Assembly (NCBI GenBank): GCA_964577195.1
Contig: CAZNYF010000067.1
Span: forward strand, 1-14,948
Origin: HyVt-560 sp964577195
Lineage (GTDB): Bacteria > Pseudomonadota > Gammaproteobacteria > UWMA-0217
DNA: 14,948 nucleotides
Direction of reading: 5' to 3'
Shown one piece after another: positions 6,421 through 12,903 of the stretch. The notes beneath the pieces were generated by a model. The model was not told the DNA's origin. It searched no databases and saw nothing but the letters and a program-made list of their open reading frames with translations. The position numbers and the translations under genes are program-made. The number at the start of each line of letters is the position of its first letter. Position 1 is the first letter of the stretch.

Positions 6421-7761
6421 TTATACTCCCTCTTTTATCATTCCACGCCCAATTGAATAATACTCAATCCCATATTCGGCAAGTCTTTTTGGATCATATA
6501 AATTCCGCCCATCAAAAATCACCGGGCTTACGAGTGTTGATCGAATTTTTTCAAAATCGGGGCTACGGAAATTTTTCCATTCGGTACAAATTGCCAGCAC
6601 GTCTGCCCCTTGTAGCACATCATCCGGGTGAGTGAGCAGCTCGAGATCATCCCGATCTCCGTAAATCCGCTGCGTCTCTTCAATCGCTTGCGGATCATAA
6701 GCACGAACCTTAGCACCCGCATCCCACAATGCTTCCATCAGCACACGGCTAGGTGCTTCACGCATATCATCTGTATTGGGTTTAAAAGCTAACCCCCAAA
6801 TGGCGACAGTCTTACCTTTTAGATCACCACCAAAATGCTGGTGGATCTTGCGAAACAACACTTGCTTTTGATCTTCGTTACGCGCCTCGACAGCCGCTAA
6901 CAATCCAGCATCAAAACCTACTTCTCTTGCGGTTCGCTCCAGCGCCTTCACATCTTTGGGAAAACAGGAACCGCCATAACCACAGCCAGGATAAATAAAT
7001 TGATAACCCACGCGAGGATCTGAACCGATGCCAATTCTCACCTGTTCGATATCAGCACCTAATTTTTCGGCTAATTGGGAAATCTCATTCATAAAACTGA
7101 TTTTGGTTGCCAGCATGGCATTGGCGGCGTATTTGGTTAGCTCGGCAGAGCGGATATCCATCTGAATCAGTTTTTGATGGTTGCGACTGAAGGGCGCGTA
7201 CAGTTCCCGCATGGCATTGATGGCATAGTCACTATCAACACCGACAACGATCCGGTCTGGCTTCATAAAATCGCTGATTGCATCACCTTCCTTGAGGAAC
7301 TCAGGGTTGGAGACAACATGAAATTCATGGCTTTCACCCCTGCTCTGCAGACATTCAGAAATTCTCGCTTTAACCTTGTCTGCCGTGCCTACCGGAACAG
7401 TGGATTTATCAATCACGACCTTGGTAGAGCTCATGTGATCACCAATGGTTTTAGCCACCGCCAACACATACTGCAAATCAGCAGAGCCATCTTCATCAGG
7501 AGGCGTACCAACAGCGATAAACTGCATCTCTGCGTGTGCGACAGCGCGTGCCATGTCGGTCGTGAAATCAATTTTTCCCATTTCACGGCATTCATTAATG
7601 ATGCGCGTCAGTCCTGGCTCAAAAATGGGCACAACGCCCTTGTTTAAATTTGCGATCTTCTCTTCATCAACATCAACGCAAAGCACATCATTGCCGACAT
7701 CCGCCAGACAAGCGCCAGTGACCAATCCCACATAGCCAGAACCATAAATTGTAACTTTCAT
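6421..7761 (-). CDS. ugd: UDP-glucose 6-dehydrogenase
   Basis: NAD-dependent four-electron oxidation of UDP-glucose to UDP-glucuronate. Of 446 residues, the N-terminal Rossmann motif is GSGYVG (7-12), the central part carries NPEFLKEGDA and K210 in ELTKYAANA, and the catalytic cysteine is C266 in GCGYGGSCFPKD. The C-terminal UDP-binding domain includes WGLAFKPNTDDMREAPS. A strong ribosome site (GGAGAAAGGAT) lies right before the ATG at 7761. It is 50 nt downstream of the aminotransferase and 1 nt upstream of the epimerase, in one leftward unit. A UDP-N-acetylglucosamine dehydrogenase (WbpA-type) cannot be excluded given the WbpE-like neighbour, but the sequence reads as Ugd. Confidence 0.92.
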   Translation of the reverse strand: MKVTIYGSGYVGLVTGACLADVGNDVLCVDVDEEKIANLNKGVVPIFEPGLTRIINECREMGKIDFTTDMARAVAHAEMQFIAVGTPPDEDGSADLQYVLAVAKTIGDHMSSTKVVIDKSTVPVGTADKVKARISECLQSRGESHEFHVVSNPEFLKEGDAISDFMKPDRIVVGVDSDYAINAMRELYAPFSRNHQKLIQMDIRSAELTKYAANAMLATKISFMNEISQLAEKLGADIEQVRIGIGSDPRVGYQFIYPGCGYGGSCFPKDVKALERTAREVGFDAGLLAAVEARNEDQKQVLFRKIHQHFGGDLKGKTVAIWGLAFKPNTDDMREAPSRVLMEALWDAGAKVRAYDPQAIEETQRIYGDRDDLELLTHPDDVLQGADVLAICTEWKNFRSPDFEKIRSTLVSPVIFDGRNLYDPKRLAEYGIEYYSIGRGMIKEGV

Positions 7762-7811
7762 ATCCTTTCTCCCTGTTTAAAATCCCCAGTTTCAATCATC
7801 TTAGTAAACGC

Positions 7812-8930
7812 CTAAAGATCAAGCGCCTTCGCTACCTGATCAGTAATTTCTACTAGCTCTTTTTCTTCCAGGTACGGATGCATAGGCAAACTCACGACGC
7901 GAGTCGCAGCATCCTCACTCACCGGCGTATCACCCACTGATCCCGCCAATGCAGGCTGCTGATTTAGTGGCACCGGATAATGCACCGCTGTCGGAATGCC
8001 CGCCGCCTGCATTCGTTCTGTAAAAATTTCCCGCCCCGTCACCTGAATAGTAAATTGAGCAAACACACTGGTATTGCCCGCAGCAACGACAGGCGTTCTC
8101 AATCTCCCCTGCCCCTGACTCACGGGTATGCCACCCTTCTCATTTAACAGCTCAATGTATCTCTTACCGATCTCAGCACGCGCTTCGACTTCGGCTGGGA
8201 ACAATGACATTTTAGCGATCAGAATCGCTGCCTGAATAGTATCCAGGCGACCGTTAATGCCGATTCGTGGATGGTGATAACGTCGATCCTGCCCATGCAG
8301 ACTAATTTCTCTCATCAGCTTCGCCAGTGCTGCATCATTGGTAAAACAAGCACCGGAGTCGCCATAACCACCCAAGGGCTTGGAAGGAAAGAATGAGGTA
8401 CAACCAACTGTCGATAATCCGTTCGAGCGTTGACCTTTATAGGTTGCGCCGAAACTCTGAGCGCCGTCTTCGATGACCGGCAAAGCGTGCTTTTTTGCAA
8501 TCGCATTAATCGCATCCATGTTGGCACATTGTCCATATAGAGAGACAGGCATGATTGCCTTGGTTTTACTAGTGATAGCCGCTTCGATTTTGCCCGGATC
8601 AATATTGTAGGTATCCGGTTCGATATCGACAAAAACTGGCTTGGCACCGATCAATGCGATCATCTCACCCGTCGCGATAAACGTAAACGGTGTAGTAATC
8701 ACCTCATCACCCGCACCAACACCCAATGCCATCATCGCCACCAGCAGCGCATCGGTACCGCTGGACACACCAATGCAATGCTCAACACCAACATAGTCTG
8801 CCAACAAAGCTTCCAGCTCCTTGGTTTCCGGGCCAAGGATGTACTGACCGTGTTCCAACACAGCTTTGATTCGCTGGTTCACATCATCTTCAATTTTGCG
8901 ATATTGGGTTTTTAGATCAATAAAATTCAT
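7812..8930 (-). CDS. DegT/DnrJ/EryC1 family sugar aminotransferase, WbpE-like
   Basis: PLP-dependent aminotransferase acting on a nucleotide-linked keto sugar. Of 372 residues, the opening FIDLK, HGQYILGPE (28-36), VSSGTDALLVA (55-65), VIEDGAQSFGA with D155, and the PLP lysine K184 in SFFPSKPLGG all follow Pseudomonas WbpE closely. WbpE aminates UDP-3-keto-GlcNAcA on the way to diacetamido-uronic acids. HGQDRRYHHPRIG and RLDTIQAAIL are further matches. I chose ATG 8930 over GTG 8942 because the family begins at this point; the ribosome site is weak either way. It leads the ugd-epimerase unit, but the oxidase and acetyltransferase that would complete a Wbp pathway are absent here. Exact substrate not determined. 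Confidence 0.88.
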   Translation of the reverse strand: MNFIDLKTQYRKIEDDVNQRIKAVLEHGQYILGPETKELEALLADYVGVEHCIGVSSGTDALLVAMMALGVGAGDEVITTPFTFIATGEMIALIGAKPVFVDIEPDTYNIDPGKIEAAITSKTKAIMPVSLYGQCANMDAINAIAKKHALPVIEDGAQSFGATYKGQRSNGLSTVGCTSFFPSKPLGGYGDSGACFTNDAALAKLMREISLHGQDRRYHHPRIGINGRLDTIQAAILIAKMSLFPAEVEARAEIGKRYIELLNEKGGIPVSQGQGRLRTPVVAAGNTSVFAQFTIQVTGREIFTERMQAAGIPTAVHYPVPLNQQPALAGSVGDTPVSEDAATRVVSLPMHPYLEEKELVEITDQVAKALDL

Positions 8931-8964
8931 GCTGGAAATCACGCTTCTCTGTAGTCAGAGCGAG

Positions 8965-8993
8965 AATATGCCTTCGAATCAATAAGGAAACAA
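8965..8993 (-). promoter_or_regulatory. candidate sigma70 promoter for the sugar gene unit
   Basis: On the minus strand, TTGTTT (8988-8993) and CATATT (8965-8970) are 17 nt apart, placing a start near 8958 and a leader of about 28 nt before ATG 8930. The match to consensus is fair, not strong. Confidence 0.35.
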
Positions 8994-9031
8994 ATATTTC
9001 TGGGTTTCAAACTACTCGTTGAACAATTTAA

Positions 9032-9109
9032 TGTACAAGGAGTGGCGCCTCGCCACGAACAATGCTCGGTGAAAGCAGAAGTCTATCGCGGCGGGGCGCC
9101 GCTCCTACA
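9032..9109. repeat. REP-like palindrome doublet, inverted pair
   Basis: Unit 1 (9032-9060, plus strand) has AGGAG, then hairpin GTGGCG-CCT-CGCCAC (9042-9056), then GAAC. Unit 2 (9084-9109), read on the minus strand, has TGTAGGAGC with hairpin GCGGCG-CCC-CGCCGC, then GAT. The two share the head GGAG, a 6-bp GC stem with a 3-nt loop, and a CGA tail, and face each other 24 nt apart. This is the layout of REP/REPIN elements spread by RAYT (TnpA-REP) proteins. No RAYT gene is in the window. Sitting 51 nt beyond the hemF stop, it may protect or end that transcript. Confidence 0.72.
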
Positions 9110-9159
9110 GATGATAAATCTACGCTTCCTTATATCGGGCAGTAAATACGGACAATGTA

Positions 9160-10068
9160 CTACACCCACTCTTGAGGTTTCAGATAAGTCTCATATAATT
9201 TTGCTTCCTCGGATTCAGCCTCTGGCTGCCAGTTATAACGCCATTTCACCAACGGCGGTAACGACATCAAAATAGATTCAGTGCGTCCGCCTGATTGGAG
9301 TCCGAACAGGGTTCCTCTGTCGTAAACCAAATTAAATTCAACGTAACGCCCACGCCGGTATAACTGAAAATCTCTTTCGCGCTCGCCATAAGGCGTATCC
9401 TTACGCTTCTCGATGATGGGCAGATACGCTTGAGTAAAATGATCGCCAACTGAGCGAGTCAGAGCAAAGGCGCTATCAAAGTCGGGTTGATTCCAGTCAT
9501 CAAAAAACAAACCGCCGATGCCACGGGGTTCGTTGCGGTGTTTGAGATAAAAATAATCATCACACCAGGTTTTTAGCTTTTGGTGTGTACCATCTTCTGC
9601 AACTGCACAGGCATCTTTAGCGCTCTGGTGCCAGAAAACACAATCCTCATCAAAGCCATAATAAGGTGTGAGATCAAATCCACCTCCAAACCACCAGATA
9701 GGGTCTTCGCCAGGCGCAGTGGCAATAAAAAACCGCACATTCATATGTGCAGTTGGCGCATACGGATTGGCCGGGTGAATCACCAGCGATACGCCGGTGG
9801 CTTCAAACGACCGCCCCGTCAACTCAGGGCGCGCTGCGGTTGCTGACGGAGGTAATGACAATCCTTTAACATGTGAAAAATTGACGCCAGCCTGCTCAAA
9901 TACTGCGCCATTTTCCAATACTCTGGTGCGCCCACCGCCGCCAGTGGGTCGATCCCAGTCATCGTGCTGAAACGATTTTTCACCATCTGCGCTGGCAACA
10001 TCATTGCAAATCCGGTCTTGTAGATTAGTGAGGTAGTCAATAACTTGATCGAGGTCGGGAGCTGACAT
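9160..10068 (-). CDS. hemF: aerobic coproporphyrinogen III oxidase
   Basis: Oxygen-dependent oxidative decarboxylation of coproporphyrinogen III to protoporphyrinogen IX in haem synthesis; cytoplasmic homodimer. The 302 residues match the usual length. Family signatures in order: DDWDRPTGGGGRTRVLENG (36-54), GVSLVIHP with H98, APTAHMNVRFF with H108, WWFGGGFDLTPYY (125-137), KHRNEPRGIGGLFFDD (176-191) and RRGRYVEFNLVYDRGT. The start at 10068 aligns with HemF N-termini (NLQDRIC), although no ribosome site is obvious. A good promoter lies 32-60 nt upstream. The gene is divergent from rpsF, and a REP-like pair lies after the stop. Confidence 0.96.
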   Translation of the reverse strand: MSAPDLDQVIDYLTNLQDRICNDVASADGEKSFQHDDWDRPTGGGGRTRVLENGAVFEQAGVNFSHVKGLSLPPSATAARPELTGRSFEATGVSLVIHPANPYAPTAHMNVRFFIATAPGEDPIWWFGGGFDLTPYYGFDEDCVFWHQSAKDACAVAEDGTHQKLKTWCDDYFYLKHRNEPRGIGGLFFDDWNQPDFDSAFALTRSVGDHFTQAYLPIIEKRKDTPYGERERDFQLYRRGRYVEFNLVYDRGTLFGLQSGGRTESILMSLPPLVKWRYNWQPEAESEEAKLYETYLKPQEWV

Positions 10069-10099
10069 AAATATTCAATTTGTGGAATAAGGTCACCCG

Positions 10100-10128
10100 A
10101 TCATATTTCGCTATAGAATTTTTGTAAA
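10100..10128 (-). promoter_or_regulatory. sigma70 promoter for hemF
   Basis: On the minus strand, TTTACA (10123-10128) and TATGAT (10100-10105) are separated by exactly 17 nt, each matching consensus at five of six positions. The start would fall near 10093, giving a leader of about 25 nt. Confidence 0.6.
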
Positions 10129-10148
10129 ATGGCTGCTGTTTAATGTTT

Positions 10149-10188
10149 GCGTAATGACGGGTGATCCCCTATGATTACGCGCCTTTTT
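10149..10188 (+). terminator. attenuator-like hairpin in the rpsF leader
   Basis: GCGTAAT (10149-10155) pairs perfectly with ATTACGC (10174-10180). Inside, GGG (10159-10161) and CCC (10166-10168) form a second short stem, and T5 follows at 10184-10188. It lies about 85 nt before the rpsF start. No convincing rightward promoter was seen after it, so rpsF transcripts probably cross it. It could be an attenuator, a terminator for upstream antisense transcription, or simply an operator dyad. Confidence 0.4.
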
Positions 10189-10218
10189 CCACGCTCACAG
10201 CTTGGAAAGAGACTCCTT

Positions 10219-10247
10219 GCCTCACCGATCTTGACGAATCGGGAGGC
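10219..10247 (+). promoter_or_regulatory. rpsF leader hairpin, possible S6:S18 site
   Basis: GCCT (10219-10222) pairs with AGGC (10244-10247) and CCGAT (10225-10229) with ATCGG (10238-10242), leaving an asymmetric 2/1-nt internal loop and an 8-nt apical loop. An S6:S18 complex is known to bind an rpsF leader hairpin with an asymmetric internal loop and a CCG in the apical loop. Here the loop lacks CCG, and a CCG occurs only downstream at 10257-10259, so the match is partial. Confidence 0.35.
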
Positions 10248-10271
10248 TTAACTAATCCGAAAGGAGAAAAA

Positions 10272-10697
10272 ATGCGTCACTACGAAGTAGTATTTATGGT
10301 CCACCCGGATCAGAGCGAACAGGTTCCTGCGATGATTGATCGCTATAGAGCCATGATTGAAGTAGACGGCACTATCCATCGTCTTGAAGACTGGGGTCGC
10401 CGCCAACTTGCTTATCCCATCGATAAAATTCATAAAGCACACTATGTTCTGATGAATCTTGAATGCAGCGAGACTGTCTATGACGAGCTGGTCACCGCTT
10501 TCAAATTTAACGATGCGGTCATTCGTAACCTGATTATCCGCACGGATAAAGCCGTTTCCGAGCGTTCGATGCTTGCCAAGACCGAAGAAACCAAACCAGC
10601 TGAATCTCCCAAGAAAGAAGATTCAGCTTCAACAGAAGCCAAAACTCCTGCGAAAGACGAAGCGAAAGCTGACGCGCCTGCCGCAGAAGAAGCATAG
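10272..10697 (+). CDS. rpsF: 30S ribosomal protein S6
   Basis: S6 binds S18 and 16S rRNA in the platform of the small subunit. The S6 ferredoxin-like fold covers residues 1 to about 100, with MRHYEVVFMVHPDQSEQ at the start and LEDWGRRQLAYPIDK in the middle. ATG 10272 follows AAGGAGAAAA; an upstream extension of the open frame to 10161 runs through leader structures and is not coding. The 141-residue product is slightly longer than E. coli S6. The last 40 residues are a disordered Ala/Lys/Glu tail ending EAKADAPAAEEA. In E. coli the S6 tail receives glutamates from RimK. It is first in rpsF-rpsR-rplI; there is no priB between rpsF and rpsR. Confidence 0.97.
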   Translation: MRHYEVVFMVHPDQSEQVPAMIDRYRAMIEVDGTIHRLEDWGRRQLAYPIDKIHKAHYVLMNLECSETVYDELVTAFKFNDAVIRNLIIRTDKAVSERSMLAKTEETKPAESPKKEDSASTEAKTPAKDEAKADAPAAEEA

Positions 10698-10706
10698 GGG
10701 ACCAAT

Positions 10707-10937
10707 ATGGCACGTTATTACCAACGTAGACGTTTTTGCCGATTCACCGCCGAAGGCGTTGACCAGATTGATTACAAAGATCTCGAGACTCTGGGTCAAT
10801 ATGTCAGTGAGTCCGGAAAAATCATTCCCAGCCGTGTGACGGGTACTAAAGCTCGCTATCAGCGCCAATTGGCAACGGCGATCAAACGCGCACGTTTTCT
10901 GGCTTTATTGCCTTACTCAGATTCGCACCAACAGTAG
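10707..10937 (+). CDS. rpsR: 30S ribosomal protein S18
   Basis: Partner of S6 on the 30S platform. The 76 residues match the family, with the basic start MARYYQRRRFCRF, IDYKDLETLGQYVSESGKI and the rRNA-binding helix RVTGTKARYQRQLATAIKRAR. A ribosome site (AGGGGA) overlaps the rpsF stop region 9 nt upstream, so the two are translated in series. It ends in a short polar tail. Confidence 0.98.
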   Translation: MARYYQRRRFCRFTAEGVDQIDYKDLETLGQYVSESGKIIPSRVTGTKARYQRQLATAIKRARFLALLPYSDSHQQ

Positions 10938-10988
10938 TTCCGCGAATTGATTTAAGTCTGATTTTATGATTTTTAACTGAGAGTTACG

Positions 10989-11441
10989 ATGGAAGTTATT
11001 TTATTACAAAATATTGAAAACCTGGGCGTGCTTGGCGACAAGGTTGGCGTTCGCCCGGGATTTGCGCGGAATTTTCTAATTCCCGGCGGCAAGGCTAAAT
11101 ATGCCTCTAAAGCCAATATCGAAGAATTTGAAGCACGTCGCGCGGAGCTGGAAGCTGCTGCTGCCGAAACACTGGCTGTCGCGCAAAAGCGTCAAAAAGA
11201 GCTTGAAGGCCTGGAAGTGATTATTCCTGCCAATGTCGGCGCTGAAGGCAAGCTGTTTGGTTCGATTGGCCCGGGTGAAATCGAAGAAGCGGTTGTTCAG
11301 GCTGGCGTTACGCTTGAGAAACGCGAAATTCGTATGCCTGAAGGTGCTTTCCGACATGCGGGTGAGTTTGAGGTTGATGTGCATTTGTACACTAACGTCG
11401 ATACCACCATTAAAGTTATTATTCAGGCGGAAGAAGAATAG
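10989..11441 (+). CDS. rplI: 50S ribosomal protein L9
   Basis: L9 stabilises the L1-stalk base through two globular domains joined by a long helix. The N-domain has VILLQNIENLGVLGD and GFARNFLIP (24-32). The connecting helix is about residues 42-75 (rich in Glu, Ala and Arg), and the C-domain begins near 77 (VIIPANVGAEGKLFGSIG). The 150 residues match E. coli (149). The ribosome site is GAGAG. The gap of 51 nt after rpsR is unremarkable. dnaB, which follows rplI in many gammaproteobacteria, is replaced here by rpsB. Confidence 0.98.
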   Translation: MEVILLQNIENLGVLGDKVGVRPGFARNFLIPGGKAKYASKANIEEFEARRAELEAAAAETLAVAQKRQKELEGLEVIIPANVGAEGKLFGSIGPGEIEEAVVQAGVTLEKREIRMPEGAFRHAGEFEVDVHLYTNVDTTIKVIIQAEEE

Positions 11442-11453
11442 TAGTCAATATAT

Positions 11454-11507
11454 CTCTCGCAGCAGTGCGGGAGGTAAGTATGGGGTGTTTCAAAAATAGA
11501 GATACCC
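11454..11507 (+). other. two hairpins after rplI, one overlapping a short repeat
   Basis: CTCTCGC (11454-11460) pairs with GCGGGAG (11467-11473), one G-U. GGGTGTTTC (11483-11491) pairs with GAGATACCC (11499-11507), two G-U, around a 7-nt A-rich loop. Neither is followed by a T run, so these are not plain intrinsic terminators. They could be processing sites or RNA 3'-end stabilisers. The second arm contains a sequence also found at 5403-5416. Confidence 0.4.
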
Positions 11508-11540
11508 TAAATTTACACACGTATCGACACGGTTAGTTGG

Positions 11541-11608
11541 GTGCTGGCACAAGTCACAGACTTGCGTTGGTTTCTAATCGGGATACGTGGAAGTTTAACC
11601 CTGAGATT
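11541..11608 (+). promoter_or_regulatory. rpsB leader, probable S2 autoregulatory RNA
   Basis: A hairpin CAAGT/ACTTG (11550-11554 / 11560-11564) is followed by AATC-GGG (11576-11582) pairing with CCC (11599-11601) and GATT (11605-11608), with three bases bulged out on the 3' side. The loop holds ATACGTGGAAG. GGGATACGTGGA followed by TAACCC matches my memory of the E. coli rpsB leader, where S2 represses its own operon. The stems are read directly; the identity is from recall. Confidence 0.5.
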
Positions 11609-11663
11609 GTTTGCTTAACCTTAAGATTCACTGCGACCATTCTCTACTATTGGAGTTACAAAT

Positions 11664-12872
11664 ATGTCTAGCGTTACTATGCGCCAAATGCTTGAAGCAG
11701 GCGTGCACTTTGGTCATCAGACCCGTTACTGGAATCCGAAAATGGCTCCCTACATTTTCGGCGCAAGAAACAAAATCCATATTATTAACCTTGAGCACAG
11801 CTTGCCGATGTTCGAGGATTCCCTCAATTATCTTGGTAAAGTCGCTTCTAAAGGCGGTACCGTTTTATTCGTCGGAACCAAAAGATCTGCTCGCGAAGCA
11901 GTCAAAGAAGAAGCGCAGCGTTGTGGTATGCCATACGTTAGCGAGCGTTGGTTAGGCGGCATGCTGACTAACTTTAAAACTGTTAAGCAATCTATCAATC
12001 GCCTCAAAGCCATCGAAACGATGGATGAGGACGGCAGTCTTGAGCGACTCAGCAAAAAAGAAATACTGATGCTGCAAAGAGAACGTGCCAAGCTCGAAAA
12101 AGGCATTGGCGGCATCAAAGACATGCGTCGCCCTCCTGATGCCATGTATATCATTGACGTTGGTTACGAAAAAATTGCCGTTGCTGAAGCTCGTAAGCTC
12201 GGTATTCCAGTGGTTGCGGTGGTTGATACCAATAACTCTCCCGATAACGTCGATTACATTATTCCTGGTAACGATGATGCGATTCGCGCCATTCAGCTCT
12301 ATGTGACTGCTGCTGCTGACTCTGTCAACGAAGGTAAGGCTGCTGCGGCAGCTGCTGCGCCACCGCCTCCTTCCGAGGAAGAGAAAAAAGCAGCTTCAGC
12401 TAAAGATGCTGCAAAGAAAGATGCCAAAAAAGCTGAGAAAAAATCTGAGAAAAAGGATCCTGCACCAAAAGCGGCCGCAAAAGCGACTTCTGATGACGCT
12501 GCTACCGCAGTGAAAGAAGCGGCTGCACCTGCTGTCGAAACGGCTAAGCCTGCTGCCGAAGAAGCGGCACCTGCAGTCGAAGAAGCTAAGCCCGCTGCCA
12601 AGCAATCCGAAGATCAAGCCGACCTGACCAAAATCGAAGGTATCGGCCCCAAGATCGCATCCACCTTAACTGACGCTGGCATTGCGGATTTTACTGCACT
12701 TGCATCGGCAGACCTGGATAAGGTTAGAGAAATTCTTGCGGCGGCCAAGCCAAGTCTTGCTTCACATGATCCAGCAACATGGGGTCAACAGGCCGAGATG
12801 GCGCGTGACGAGAAATGGGACGAGCTAAAGAAGTGGCAGGATGAGCTCGACGGCGGCAAAGTCGTCTCTTAA
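11664..12872 (+). CDS. rpsB: 30S ribosomal protein S2 with C-terminal helix-hairpin-helix extension
   Basis: S2 core at residues 1 to about 224: MRQMLEAGVHFGHQTRYWNPKM, the coiled-coil KKEILMLQRERAKLEKGIGG, and PDAMYIIDVGYEKIAVAEA. The product is 402 residues against about 241 in E. coli. Residues 225-318 are a low-complexity Ala/Lys/Glu/Pro linker. Residues 319-402 form a helix-hairpin-helix module (DLTKIEGIGPKIASTLTDAG) followed by SHDPATWGQQAEMARDEKW and a terminal helix. This module type also occurs on some other ribosomal proteins (for example L21 in other phyla). The frame is continuous to the TAA, with the same codon style, so it is not an artefact of a missed stop. The ribosome site is TGGAG, 8 nt before the ATG. 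It is cotranscribed with tsf (31 nt gap). Confidence 0.96.
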   Translation: MSSVTMRQMLEAGVHFGHQTRYWNPKMAPYIFGARNKIHIINLEHSLPMFEDSLNYLGKVASKGGTVLFVGTKRSAREAVKEEAQRCGMPYVSERWLGGMLTNFKTVKQSINRLKAIETMDEDGSLERLSKKEILMLQRERAKLEKGIGGIKDMRRPPDAMYIIDVGYEKIAVAEARKLGIPVVAVVDTNNSPDNVDYIIPGNDDAIRAIQLYVTAAADSVNEGKAAAAAAAPPPPSEEEKKAASAKDAAKKDAKKAEKKSEKKDPAPKAAAKATSDDAATAVKEAAAPAVETAKPAAEEAAPAVEEAKPAAKQSEDQADLTKIEGIGPKIASTLTDAGIADFTALASADLDKVREILAAAKPSLASHDPATWGQQAEMARDEKWDELKKWQDELDGGKVVS

Positions 12873-12903
12873 GAGATATTAATTTTTATAGTGAGGAAGT
12901 AAG

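Noticed and set aside
7174..7735. Long plus-strand open frames opposite ugd
   Set aside because: Antisense to a well-conserved dehydrogenase, no recognisable domain, no ribosome site.
8931..8942. GTG start for the aminotransferase at 8942
   Set aside because: Family members begin at the position of ATG 8930, and the GTG has its only purine-rich tract directly abutting it.
10161..10271. N-terminal extension of rpsF to a GTG at 10161
   Set aside because: S6 proteins begin at MRHYE, a strong AAGGAG lies before ATG 10272, and the extension overlaps leader hairpins.
12299..12617. Minus-strand open frames rich in Ala, Phe and Ser opposite rpsB
   Set aside because: These are shadows of the Ala/Lys-rich S2 linker; no ribosome sites or recognisable protein.
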